DNA of 64,000 nucleotides, from NCBI GenBank assembly GCA_017979445.1, contig CM030711.1, forward strand, positions 39,300,757-39,364,756, in the 5' to 3' direction. How positions within the stretch are numbered: the first letter of the stretch is position 1; every line of letters starts with the position of its first letter. Origin of the DNA: Akebia trifoliata. Its lineage: Eukaryota > Streptophyta > Magnoliopsida > Ranunculales > Lardizabalaceae. Below, in pieces: positions 50,863 through 61,654 of the stretch. The notes beneath the pieces are model-generated. The model saw only the letters and a program-made list of their open reading frames with translations, had not been told where the DNA came from and did not search any database. A program made the position numbers and the translations under genes.

Positions 50863-50950
50863 TTGACAGTTGACCGTTAAGTCGTTTGAAAGGAAATAAA
50901 TAAATAAATAAATAAAAAACAAGGGTTCAACGTTTTGATGTGTTTTGACC
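50863..50950. promoter_or_regulatory. three W-box-like TTGAC motifs upstream of PCS
   Basis: TTGACA at 50863, TTGACC at 50870 and TTGACC at 50945 lie within 90 bases, about 195-280 bases before the PCS ATG. W-boxes bind WRKY factors; the motif is short and clustering by chance is possible. Confidence 0.3.
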
Positions 50951-51595
50951 TCGTTCTTCTCTACCGATTAATGAAAAATGACTTAAATACCCTCTTTGTT
51001 AACCTATAGACAAAGAACCTTTGATTTTTCTCCCAAAAATCTCATCTCTTCTGTTGTAGAAAATTCTTGATGTATACCTCTTCAAAAGAATTCCCATTGT
51101 ATTTTAAATCCCATACTATTATTGTGCTTAGTAGGTTAAAGTTAGTAGAATTTTAGGATTGAAGATGATTAGCTTTTGGGAGGGTTTTTGGGCTAGATGT
51201 TGAAGGTGCGATGACATTTAAGTTTTTTCATTAGTTGATCGGAGAAGATTGATATCAATGGGTGCTTGTCATTGACTTGAAAATACAAGATATCACAAAT
51301 ATTCGTCAAAACATGGCGATTTGGCCATTTATCTATCGTTTTCAATATGTTTATCATTCTCATTACAAATCAATTATTTTGATTAATGTAAATATAAATA
51401 ATTGACTTTGGAAGAATTGAAATTTGTTGATAATGATCTTTTAAGGTATGTATGTATTCATTGCATATGCAACTCGAGCATTGACGGTATGAGGAAAAAA
51501 AATTTAATCGATTGATTGACTACAAGGGTACAACAACTAAATGCTCCTTTTAGGGAGTTAATGATCGGAAATGTCTTATAAAGATGAATCATGTT

Positions 51596-51764
51596 GGGGT
51601 GACATTAAAATTGACATCATTTCACACATTGTTGACGTGGAGGTGCGCACATACCCATATGTTCTTTTCAATTGTATCTTGATGAAAAGCATCTATGATT
51701 CCAAACGCACATCCACGTCGGCAATGTGTGAAACGATGTGAATTTCAATGTCACATTAGCATTT
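51596..51764. mobile_element. small foldback MITE
   Basis: The arms ttcacacattgttgacgtgg and ccacgtcggcaatgtgtgaa are inverted, with tgacatt-like ends, enclosing about 60 bp. Non-coding. Confidence 0.6.
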
Positions 51765-52935
51765 TCCTATTAGGATTCATGTTAGAGGCAACAGAGCATG
51801 GTTTCAAATCTAAGTTTGTAAAGCCCCAGATTTTTAAACATGTATCTTGAGGAGATCGTAAGTCAACAGATAGAAAACTTTTTTTTTAAGTTAGAATTTT
51901 TTTTAAATCGATTACACCATTAGATCCGCATCGAAAAATTTATCGAAATAGATTATAAGATCGCGAAAATTGAAGTTTAGGACATAGACGTTTTAATTAA
52001 AATAAAATAAATCAAATAATGACCGTTATGTCCTTTTAACACTATAAATATTAAAAGTCACAAAATTTTCAGAATTAATCTTCTAGTTCTCACGTTTTCT
52101 TCTTCTAAAAAAAAAATTTAAGAAATCATAACATCCCTCCATCTTCAACCTAGTTTTTCATCTATTTTGAACTTTCGCTGGACGTTACCATAGAAGAGAA
52201 AAACGATTGAATCATCACAACTTTTAAAGAGAAATAAAAAAGTTAAGATTTTCGATAACATCCGATTCAGAACCTTCGACCCAACTCAATTTACTACCCT
52301 CTTGAAATATTTCTTGGAAGTCCATTTTTACAAATAAAATATCAGAAAAATTTAAATAAAATTTTGTATTCAAAGAAGTCAACTTGCAATGCAAGGTTAT
52401 CATTTTACATTTTTTTTTTTTTTTAATGTTGTATTATTTTATTTTTGGTATTTAAAAAAAAAAAGGTCTTTGGGATAAAAGAAACGCTAAAAATTCCATT
52501 AAAATAGTTTGGACATCATTGGTAATTATGTAATTTTTATCTATATAATTATTTGGTGTAGAAAATCGAGAAGGTGTAAAATGGAAAAGAATGAATCGAA
52601 TTTCATTAGCGGATTCCAACATTGATTAAGACAAGTTCTCACGACACATCTATTTATATATACGTAGTAAATAAAAATTAAGTATATAGCATGGTTATGT
52701 GTTTCTTATATACTTATCACTGAATAATATGATATATGAATGTCTAGTAGATTTTGATAATAAATCTTTGGTTGTCGTGATAATGTTTGTGTTGAAACTG
52801 CATGAAATTTTCTTTTAGAAGATGAATGCGAAATTGCATTATCATGGACATGCTTTGAAATAATGAATTGAGCAAATACAACTTAAGTCCTTGAGTGAAA
52901 AACCTTAAAGGCCCTCGAAGAAAGTTCAGTATTCT

Positions 52936-53125
52936 GGAACAAAGAATTTGACCAAGCTGTTGGAAAAATCAAAGATGATGGTTATGGCCAAGTCAGTGAA
53001 AAAATTGGTCATTATTGTATGCATCGATTGTTTTGGAACAAAGAGTTTGATTGAACTATTGAAAAAATCAATGATGATGTAATGGCCAAGCTAGTGGGAA
53101 AATTGGTCGTTATTGCATGCATTGA
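52936..53125. repeat. tandem duplication, unit about 95 bp
   Basis: Two adjacent copies of ggaacaaagaatttgacc ... aaaatca-a-gatgatg ... atggccaag ... aaaattggtc-ttattg ... atgca. They differ at scattered positions. Function unknown. Confidence 0.6.
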
Positions 53126-53699
53126 TTAATTTGGAATAATTTGGTTACTTGATAATAATATGATCATATATTTATTTTTATTTATATGTATGTATGGATA
53201 GATGTTAGTGTAATATTGACTTTTCTTCAAGCTTTAGTTTACTAACTTTGTTGAAAAAAAAATTTCTTCAGATAATGAGCATTGAAATTGGAGTTGGGCG
53301 ATGCAGAATCATCAGCAAAGATAATTTATTTTTTTTTTTGTTAATTATTTAGTCTTTTTAGGATTTAAATTTAGAACAATTTTATTTTATTTTGTTATAT
53401 TTGGGTTGAATGTAATAAGTACCCAACAAGTATTACTACACTTAAAATTTTGATTGGGTTTTAGGATCTATATTTATAATAATTAATTTTTATTTATTTT
53501 AATTCTTTATTTTTAGATATTTAATTGATATAATTCAATGGTTCTTATTTCTTCTCATATCCTTAAATTAGGATCTTGAATTGGATCATAGATCGGATCA
53601 AGGATCGAAATTTTTAAGGTGTGACAAAGTTTGATGTCCTATCTGAAAAATTATGAATTTATTTAGAATTCTTGGATGAATTTTTATAAATCCTAATAG

Positions 53700-53870
53700 A
53701 GTATTTATAGATATTACATCAACCAAGCTACATGAAAACTAGTATAATATAATATAATATTTTATAATATCCTAATTAATATATTCTAAACATATCATCT
53801 TCTGTCACAGCCTTTCATTAGTGATAAAATACACTGATAAGGATATAATGTATCTTATGCACCTTAATAT
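53700..53870. repeat. left half of a repeat split by the solo LTR
   Basis: Matches the intact-looking relative at about 56270-56410 (atatcctaatt-atatattct, aatgtatct). The match resumes at 55820 after the LTR. Confidence 0.5.
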
Positions 53871-55819
53871 TGTAGACATGAGAATGTTCAATTTTGAACC
53901 TCAATGCTACATTGTTTGGAGTCGCCACCATTTTTTTTAAAAAATGGATGTGAATAGGCACCCCAATCAAATTTTGTTTAGAAAATCATTTTTCATGACA
54001 TCATAGTGACTCTTATTAATGGAGAAGGTGTGGTTTACCTAAGATATAGATAAGGGAATTCAGTTAGAGAATGAGGAAAGTGTTAAGCACCCTATTCTCT
54101 CCACCTAGGGTGGTTATCTTTTAAATTCGATCATTTTTTAAAAGATTAACATAATAATAAAAATGCATGAAGTAGGTGTGTGCACATGGTAAATGTGTTC
54201 ATCTTTGAAAGAGAATTTAATGTTAATGTTGACATGAGGAATATCTTAGGGAAGAGGATATCCCATGAAGCTAACACGTTTTTGCATGAGTTGAAATGTT
54301 GGTTTAAAATTTTAGAGAAATTTTATAGATGGAGTTCCTTTAGATCCACAACCTTAATGCATGCATGGTTAGTTAGAAATTTAGTGTTTTAATCTCATCA
54401 AGAGAGTTACACAATTCTTCATCATAGTCAAGCATGTGTGGTGTGTATGTATATTGTACATTATGATGCATGAGATTAAAATGGGTTAAAAGGGGCTTCA
54501 ACCTCCATCCTTTCTACCAAACTACCTCAAGCATTTCATGCCCAAAGTTGAGGTTCAATCTACTCAGGATGAAAGAGGGTTCTCCATTACATCCTAAGGG
54601 TTTCTAAAAAAAATGAGAAGTACAGAAAAAGAAGATGCAAGTATTAAAATAAAACAAAAGAAAAAAAAATAAAACCTATCTGTACCCACCTTGTCCCTTT
54701 GAAAGTCTTAAATGAACTTACGTTTTGAAAGATGAACTTAAGAGTTGAAGGATATAGTTGAGGGTTGAGAGAGTTGAAGATTAAGGGATGAGAGAATGAG
54801 TAGAGATTTTAGTAGAATTTTAAGTTGAGAGATAGAGGGTTGAAAGCATGAATTGTTTATAAAAAGTGAGGGTATTTTTAGAGTTTTTGAAAAACTTTTG
54901 GAGATAAAGTGGTCCAACCTTAAAAATAAAGAGAATGAACTTGAGATTTAGGCTATTTCTTTTGGATTTTTCATTTGTGTGAGAGTAAAGATGACATTTG
55001 TGAATAAACTCAAAAAACATTCTTTGATCCTTGATTTTCTGATAAATATAAGTGAAAGAACAAAATATACTTTTGAAAAGATGAGTAGGAGAGTGACATA
55101 TATAAAGGTAAAGTGGTATGTGAAAAGTAAACCTTGGTTTATTTGTAAATAACTTATAAAGCAAGGGTGGATGTATATTTTTGAAATGAACTAATGAGAG
55201 AGCTCCATGTTGTACTTGAAGATTTTCACTTTTTAAGGGTATGATTAGAAGTTTTCTCAACTTTGTAGATTATTACCAAAGGCCAAATAACCTTTTTGTT
55301 TGACCATCTTTTTTGAAAATGACATTTTTGGATTTTTACGAGGGGGAGTTGATTCTCCAATTAGATAATACATTGGGTATTGAGGGCTTATGGAAAATCA
55401 ACATGTGTCACCTTTTGAGGGGATGTGAGGGAGTGGACTTGGTGCTAGACTTAGAATGGACTGGGGTTATGGATTTTAAAATTTGATAATGGACTTGGTT
55501 CTGGACTTTAGATGATGGATTTGATTTTAGGTTTAAATATGGACTTTGGCTTGGGTTTAGGTTGGATTAGGAAGTAGACTTTGGTTATGGTATGGGTGAT
55601 GGATCGGTTAATGGGTAATAAACTCGGGTTGGTTCATAAGAGTGGGTAGGAAATTATGGTGGATTAGGGACAATGTTGAGCATGACATGATACATGTATG
55701 CATGAAGACGATGCCAAGTGGCAATGCGGACCCGTTGAGAGGCTTAAGTTCTAAATTAGAGTCATGTCGAGGAAATTTAGATTTTTCTAAAGGGGTTCGT
55801 ACAAATTGGGGTGTCTACA
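53871..55819 (+). mobile_element. probable Ty3/gypsy (Tat-like) solo LTR, 1.95 kb
   Basis: Starts TGTAGACA and ends TGTCTACA, with aatat before and aatac after (4 of 5 bases). The interior has ggagtcgccaccatttttt and gttaagcaccctattctc near the left, and caaattggggtgtctaca at the right end, words common in plant Tat-lineage LTRs. No internal coding region follows. The antisense open frame at 54820-55260 is low-complexity, F/L/K/S-rich, and not a convincing gene. Confidence 0.6.
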
Positions 55820-55824
55820 AATAC

Positions 55825-57124
55825 GATACATTTTATGCTCTAACACCCTCTCGCAATTGCATGATCCTTTAAAAAAGAAATATATAATTGGTTTCTTTGA
55901 ATAATTGCTCTTAATCTCTTTAAGTGATATGTTATTTCGTCACCTAAAATCTATTTGTGTTTTCAAGTAGTCACTGTCTGTCTATGAAATCCATCATTCT
56001 CGCATCTCGTTCGTTTTTTTTAGTATGTTGGAGTTGATGGTCTTATGAGACCAGGTTTGTCATGATTTCTCCCAAGAGCATACAAAATAGGATATTGCGA
56101 TTTAAATGAAATAACTCTCAAGATTTAAGATAAGAAAAAAAGGAGATCGTGAGACATGAATATGTAAAGTTGGGAGATTTGTAGAGATATGGAAGGAGGT
56201 ATGATTTTTATTGAAGAAACTAAAACAATAGTAAAAGGAAAAAAAATTAGGTTCGATGATAGCACTAGCCTAAAATAATATTTTAGAATATCCTAATTGA
56301 TATATTCTAAATATATCATCTTTCGTTACAATCTTTCATTTGTAATGAAATACATTGGCAATGATAATATGTATCTCACCTTAACACAATGCATATTATG
56401 CTCTAACACTATCTTAATCATGGAGATTTAAAAAAAATTATTATTATTTTCAAGATTATACTTTTATTTATATACTAAATATTTAAAGTACCAAAAATTT
56501 ATTTATTTTAATTGAAAAAAAAAAACAAGATCTCAATTGACTAATACTGACTCAATCGAGATTTCAAATTATTGTTTGAATCAGGGTTACCTAATTCGCT
56601 ACTAAGGTGTCAAACCGCAAACCAATTCGACTTGAACCAATTTGTGGTACAGTTCACTCTTGGTTCGTGTATACAACAAACCAAACAAATTGCTTATTTA
56701 AGTTATTTTATGTTAGAACCGTGCTAAAATGACAAAAAAAAAAAAAAAAACTCAATTGACATGTGCATAATCAGATTTTTTCTTCATGATGCTCAAGGAA
56801 AAAAGAACTATGGCCCTATACACTATACACATCTATTGAGTGGATTTGAATATTTTATGTCTCCCTTAATTTTCAAATTAAAAACTAAATTTCCCAAAAT
56901 ATAACATCTTCAATATCTTTTTGAATCTTGATAATCTTACTCGAAATTCACAAAATCATAGATATTTTCTCATGTATCCTAAGGCAATTTTTCTGTTTTT
57001 TTTTTTTTTTTTGTTGACTCCATGCACATGCCGCAGTTGAGTGAATTTCAAGTATATTTTTTGAGTCAATTTATCACGACTCTTTCATTTTTACCGTACT
57101 TACCACTTCAACCTTCAAAGTTCG
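55825..57124. other. intergenic, repeat relics
   Basis: The right half of the split repeat (55820-55875), about 400 bp of unrecognised sequence, the related copy at 56270-56420, then AT-rich sequence. No gene seen. Confidence 0.4.
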
Positions 57125-57404
57125 GATTGCTCCACCTAAGTAGAACGAAAAGGAGGGTCAATGTAATTGAGCTTCGCTTCCGGTAGCTTGCTCACTCTCC
57201 TAGTTAGAAGGAGGCTCTTTGTCGGATTATTTAGATCTGGATAGAGTCTCGCTCAGTAAAGAGAGTTGTAGATTCGTAAGATCATGATAGAGTCTCCGCG
57301 CGCTAGCTAGCTACAACTAGCAGAGCAGCCTGCGGAAAAAGGCTAGCTAGCTAGCTCGCTTCTTCAAGCCATAACCTCATCTCTGTCTACCCTTACGAAC
57401 CGGG
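57125..57404. other. GC-richer island, possibly organellar (mitochondrial-like) DNA
   Basis: About 280 bp clearly richer in G and C than its surroundings, with repeated gctagctagct tracts at 57302-57357 and a ccttacgaaccggg end. The style resembles plant mitochondrial non-coding DNA. I cannot name a source gene. The copia LTR begins directly after it. Confidence 0.35.
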
Positions 57405-58346
57405 TGTTAACATTTGTGATGTTAGATTACAGACAATAAACAAAAAAAATTGTTAAATAAAATAACAAAATAAATTTGAACTACTGTAAATAATTATTTT
57501 AATATTGAAATGAGCGAGGCTTGTATTGGACACAATAGCCTTAAGGCAGATTTCGCCCATGTGATGTGCTAACAGTCTTTGGACGTCTTTCTTTTTGGAT
57601 ACAACGATTCACACGTGTACAAGGCAACACTCTTAATATACACGTACAATTGAACTTGTACTGTGATTTGTACTCTCAAGGAGACACAAAGAAATCTCTT
57701 AAAATAAAATGTTACTATGCAAATAAAAAACTCAAAAATTGAATGAATTCAAATGAAAAAAGTAATGGGAATATATAGAAGTAAAAGTACCTCTCTATAC
57801 AGTCACCAAAATTATTAACAAGTGAGCTTGGGTTGTGGTTGTGGCTGTTTAAATAGACACACTTGTCTGTAAAGTTTGGGTTGTGATTGTGTCTCTTAGA
57901 ACAATCATGAGTTGACTCTACTTGAGTCTCTTAGAACAGTCGTGAGTTGTAACTCATTGAGTTCAACTCGGTCCAACAAAATTTTAGCAAAAGTGAACAT
58001 TTTACGTGTGGTTTAAATCTAAATATTTGCACCCCCTTGTACGCACATCGTATGAGCACACATGCACTAAGATTTTTTGGATTAATGGGTCCAAATCCCT
58101 TTTAGAATCCATGGGCCCTCATATTTTATTCATATATTTCTCACACTTACTACACTATGTGAAAGTTTTCATATAAGAGTTACATTCTTTAGTTGTTCCT
58201 ACTCGATGTGGGACTAAAAAATTTACACAATTTTGAAAAACGAACTACTTAACTCTTACTTTCACTTTTTTACTTTTGCTTCTACTATTTTACTTAGACT
58301 TCCTCTTCTATTCAAACATTAGGATAAATCTCATATTAATCCAACA
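57405..58346 (-). repeat. 3' LTR of the copia element
   Basis: The upper border, next to atctcctac (the complement of a GGAGAT polypurine end), is clear. The lower border at tgttaacatttgtg is inferred from the TG...CA rule and the near-matching flank. The part 58210-58346 aligns with 60392-60520. Confidence 0.55.
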
Positions 58347-58899
58347 ATCTCCTACATGAATGGAGAAAGTCGAAATTGTATCAGGAATACGATAAAATAT
58401 TTTAAAAATCACAGAAAATACAATAGAAAATGTACTGCATTGAGAAAAGTAGCTTGTGACTTTGAACTTTCTTTAGTGAAAGTCTATCAGATTTACTAAA
58501 TTAAGTAGTGAACATAAGTTTTGAACTATTCAGTCTTTCGTGCAAATCAAGACAATAGACTTCATACATTTCCTTGTTAATTATAGTAAGTTCTTATGGT
58601 TGTGTTTATTTTAGTCTTGAACAATTCCAAATTCATAAGTGCTCTAGAGAATCCAACCTTTTAAGATTCTTATAGAACCAACAAAGTTCTACACTCACAT
58701 AAGTGATATCATATTAAAAATACCCTATTATACTCCACTTGTAAATACAAGATATATGCATCATTCAAAGCTTAATTTATCCTAAACATTTACTGTAAGT
58801 AACACTTAATGCATCATAAAAATGGGTAGAAGAAAAATCTTCTAAGTGCTATCTGTTGAGTTATTCACGACCAATTTTCCCATTGAACCTAGTCCATGG

Positions 58900-59369
58900 G
58901 ATCTCTAATCACTAGGTTAGGTTTCTATTGAGGTGATTCATAGATATAGGCTTTAATCCAATTTCCCTTGATGTATGATATATATATATATAGGGTAGCG
59001 TTCAATGGCCAACAGTTTGGCAAACATTTTGGCAAACACATTTTTCAAAACATGGGTTAGAGGTCTTGGAAAGGGCTGATTTTTGGTGAGGATGATCTCT
59101 ACGGTGAGGAGATCATCATCACCAAAAATCAGCCCATTCCAAAACTTCTAACCCCATCAAAAATGGTTTACAAACAATGGACAGTTCACGATTTTTCAAC
59201 TTGTAAACTGGGGCTAGAAGTTTTGGAATGAGCTGATTTTTCGTGAGGATGATCTCCTCACCGTAGAGATCATCCTCACCAAAAATCAGCCCATTCCAAG
59301 ACCTCTAACCCATGTTTTGAAAAAGTGTTTGCCAAAATGTTTGCCAAACTGTTGGCCATTGAACGGGAC

Positions 59370-59409
<40 letters not shown>

Positions 59410-60391
59410 TCTCTAAACAAACTTTTAGTAAGCAGATCCGCAAGGTTTTCTTTAGACTTTATAAAATCAATAGAAATAATTTCATCTTAGACCAATTGTC
59501 TAACGGTGTTGTGTCTATGACGTATATGTTGTGACTTCTCGTTATAAATAAAATTTTATGTCCAAGCGATAACTGTTTGATTATCACAATGTACACAAAT
59601 TGTAGGCATAAGTTTTTCTCATAATGGAATATCTTCTAAAAAATGACGAAATCATTATGCTTCTTCGCTTAATTTATCTAAAGTAATAAATTCAAATTCC
59701 ATTATGGAGCGTGCTATACACGTTTGTTTCAAAGATTTCCATGAAACAGATGCACCACTAAATGTAAATACATAACCATTGGTAGATTTTGGCTCTTTAG
59801 AGTCTGATATCCAATTGGCATCACTGTATCCCTGAAGTACAGTTAGATGTCTAGTATAATGCAATCCATAGTCTAAAGTGTACCTCAAATATTTCAATAT
59901 TCTGACTAATACTTCCTAATGAGTAACTCTAAGGTTACTTGTACATCTACTCAATTTTCTAACTGAGTAAACAATATTTGGTCATGTGCAGTTTATGATA
60001 TACATTAGACTACTTATTATCTGATAATATTTTAGTTGGAATTTGCTAGGACAAGTTTTTTTCTTTAAATTATTAATAGGATCAAAATGTGTTTTAACAA
60101 CACTAATATCAAACTTATTGAATTTCATCAACATATTCTTAATATAATGTGATTGAGACAAAATTAGCCCATCTAAAATTCTTATAATTTTAATTCAAAG
60201 AATAACATCAGCAACACTAAAATCCTTCATATCAAAATTACTAGTCAACATTCTTTTAGTGGATCTAATGATATCCTTATTATTCCCCACAATAAGCATA
60301 TCATCAATATTTTTAAAATAGACACATTTGTCATACTCATTGATTCTAAACTTATTATTTATCATTACACTGTCAAATTTTTTGTGGCATC
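58900..60391 (-). pseudogene. copia RT/RNase H relic
   Basis: Minus-strand frames: YDKCVYFKN and DDMLIVGNNKDI near 60300, MLTSNFDMKDFSVADVIL near 60220, ILDGLILSQSHYIKNMLMKF near 60150, and a frame of about 80 codons at 59897-59655 with [19 protein letters not shown] and [13 protein letters not shown] (RNase H). Further on come EKSQHIRHRHNTV and KSKENLADLLTKSLF near 59400, then, past the MITE, a GLKPI-like end near 58940. Stops and shifts make it non-functional. Confidence 0.8.
58993..59371. mobile_element. palindromic double-hairpin MITE inside copia RNase H
   Basis: 379 bp; ends gggtagcgttcaatggcc and ggccattgaacgggaccc, the terminal type of the 28439 copy. Same double-hairpin core. (TA)n lies on both sides, long on the right (about 36 bp). 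It splits the copia frame between LTKSLFRE and the GLKPI-like tail. Confidence 0.85.
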
Positions 60392-60520
60392 CGATGTGGG
60401 ACTAAAAATTTATACCACAATTTTGAAAATAAACTACTTAACTCTTACTTTTGTTTTTTTACTTCACTTTGCCTTCCACTTCTATTCAAACATTAAGATA
60501 AATCCCACAATAATCCAACA

Positions 60521-60943
60521 CCTGGTTCATTCTTGATTGGGAAACCACGAATTCAAATTCAAACTGAGTAAACCTAAGAATTAGGTAACATAGGTTTGAA
60601 TCATCTCAATTGTCAAACAAGACAACGTGGGAGATGATTGATACCGATCATTCATCTAGTTCTATAAAGATACAAAGTCTCGGACCATATTTGAAACCAT
60701 GTTATTAACTGCCGCACAACCATGTATCACTCACTTCTCTGTCGGCCGAGTTAGATCGGGATCGGTCGAGTTTTAAAACCATGAATCGGACAGGTGTTTT
60801 CTTACAACTTCACTTACAATCCCCGTCTCAACTCTCAAACCCTCTCTAAAACCCACCTCTCTCTCTCTCTCTCTCTCTCTCAAACACAGAATCTCTGAGT
60901 CTCTTTTTCAAACACACAGAGAGCAAGAGACGAGTAAACGCAA
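60521..60943. other. upstream region of the 60.9 kb gene
   Basis: Contains a cggtcgagttttaaaaccatg word of the hAT-like family near 60766-60786 and a (CT)n microsatellite at about 60860-60881, close before the ATG. CT-rich leaders are common in plant genes. No TATA box was clear. Confidence 0.4.
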
Positions 60944-61246
60944 ATGGTGCTCTCTCGTATCTTTCTCGCAGGAGAAAGGATTCATTTTCATAGAAAAGGT
61001 AAAATCCATTTTAGAAAAATCTCCATTAATCCATGAAACTTTTGTTTTGTTTGTTTTTTTTTTACTATTTTTTCTTACTGGGTTTGTAAAATTTGTAACA
61101 GAATTTACGAGACAAACCAGAAGAATTTTTTCTTCTTCTTCTTCTTCTTCTTTGTCTTCTAAGAGCAGTGCGAAGTTACCTCAGTCGAAGAAAGCGGAAG
61201 CAGCGAAGGAGCAGAGAGTGGTAGCCGTTGAAACTTTTGTGAAGAA
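60944..61246 (+). CDS. 5' exons of an unidentified gene, likely organelle-targeted N-terminus
   Basis: I do not recognise the protein. Exon 1 60944-60998 (ATG after a CT-rich leader), donor GTAAAA; exon 2 from 61102 after taacag. Joined, they read MVLSRIFLAGERIHFHRK, then EFTRQTRRIFSSSSSSSLSS, then KSSAKLPQSKKAEAAKEQR, then VVAVETFVKK. The start is basic and hydroxylated with few acidic residues, as in mitochondrial or plastid transit peptides, and has a Ser run coded by a TTC repeat. The frame either ends at TGA 61248-61250 (67 residues) or splices at the GTGAGC donor at 61247, continuing beyond the region I could follow. The second seems likelier, given the transit-like start with no mature domain. 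No downstream exon was identified before 64000. Confidence 0.45.
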
Positions 61247-61250
61247 GTGA

Positions 61251-61654
61251 GCTCTTTCAGAGACCCATTCTCTCTCAATATCACCAACTTTTTTTTATTT
61301 TATTTTCATTTTTTAATTAATTTTTTATTAGCTTAAACAAGATACCTTCTTAATGAACTTGAATAAATCATTAATGGATATCTCAACGTGTGAATCAATC
61401 CACTGTTGAAATTTTTCCAATTTTTTTTTTGTTTCTTTTTCAGCTTTAAATGCCCATATCTCTAAAATCCATTTGTGTGTTCTAAAATTTTAATATGCTA
61501 ATAAATAATTTTTTTAGTTAATTATTCTTTAGTTACCTAAGAATTATTCTATAATGGGGTTTTTCGGGGTATTATAGAGAGAAAAAGGGTTCAGAAGAAA
61601 TGAAAATATTACTAGTTGTTATGTTTTTTGTTCCAACATTGATTTTGTGATGTA
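61251..61654. other. possible intron or intergenic sequence
   Basis: T-rich sequence after the possible donor at 61247; no exon recognised. Confidence 0.35.

Larger units (their letters stand above)
50951..53700. other. PCS upstream intergenic region
   Basis: No gene recognised. It includes the foldback at about 51596-51764 and a tandem duplication at about 52936-53125. The rest is AT-rich. Confidence 0.4.
57405..60520 (-). mobile_element. internally deleted Ty1/copia retrotransposon, antisense
   Basis: Read on the minus strand: partial 5' LTR (60520-60392), then directly the end of reverse transcriptase, RNase H, a polypurine-like tract (aggagat) and the 3' LTR (58346-57405). The LTR start tgttggattattgtgggatt at 60520 matches tgttggattaatatgagatt at 58346. 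Outside 5-mers are ccggg and cctgg (4 of 5). gag, protease, integrase and most of RT are missing. A palindromic MITE interrupts RNase H at 58993-59371. Confidence 0.65.

Noticed and set aside
54820..55260. 146-codon minus-strand frame
   Set aside because: Lies inside the probable gypsy LTR, is low-complexity in F/L/K/S and matches nothing that I know; a chance frame in AT-rich DNA.
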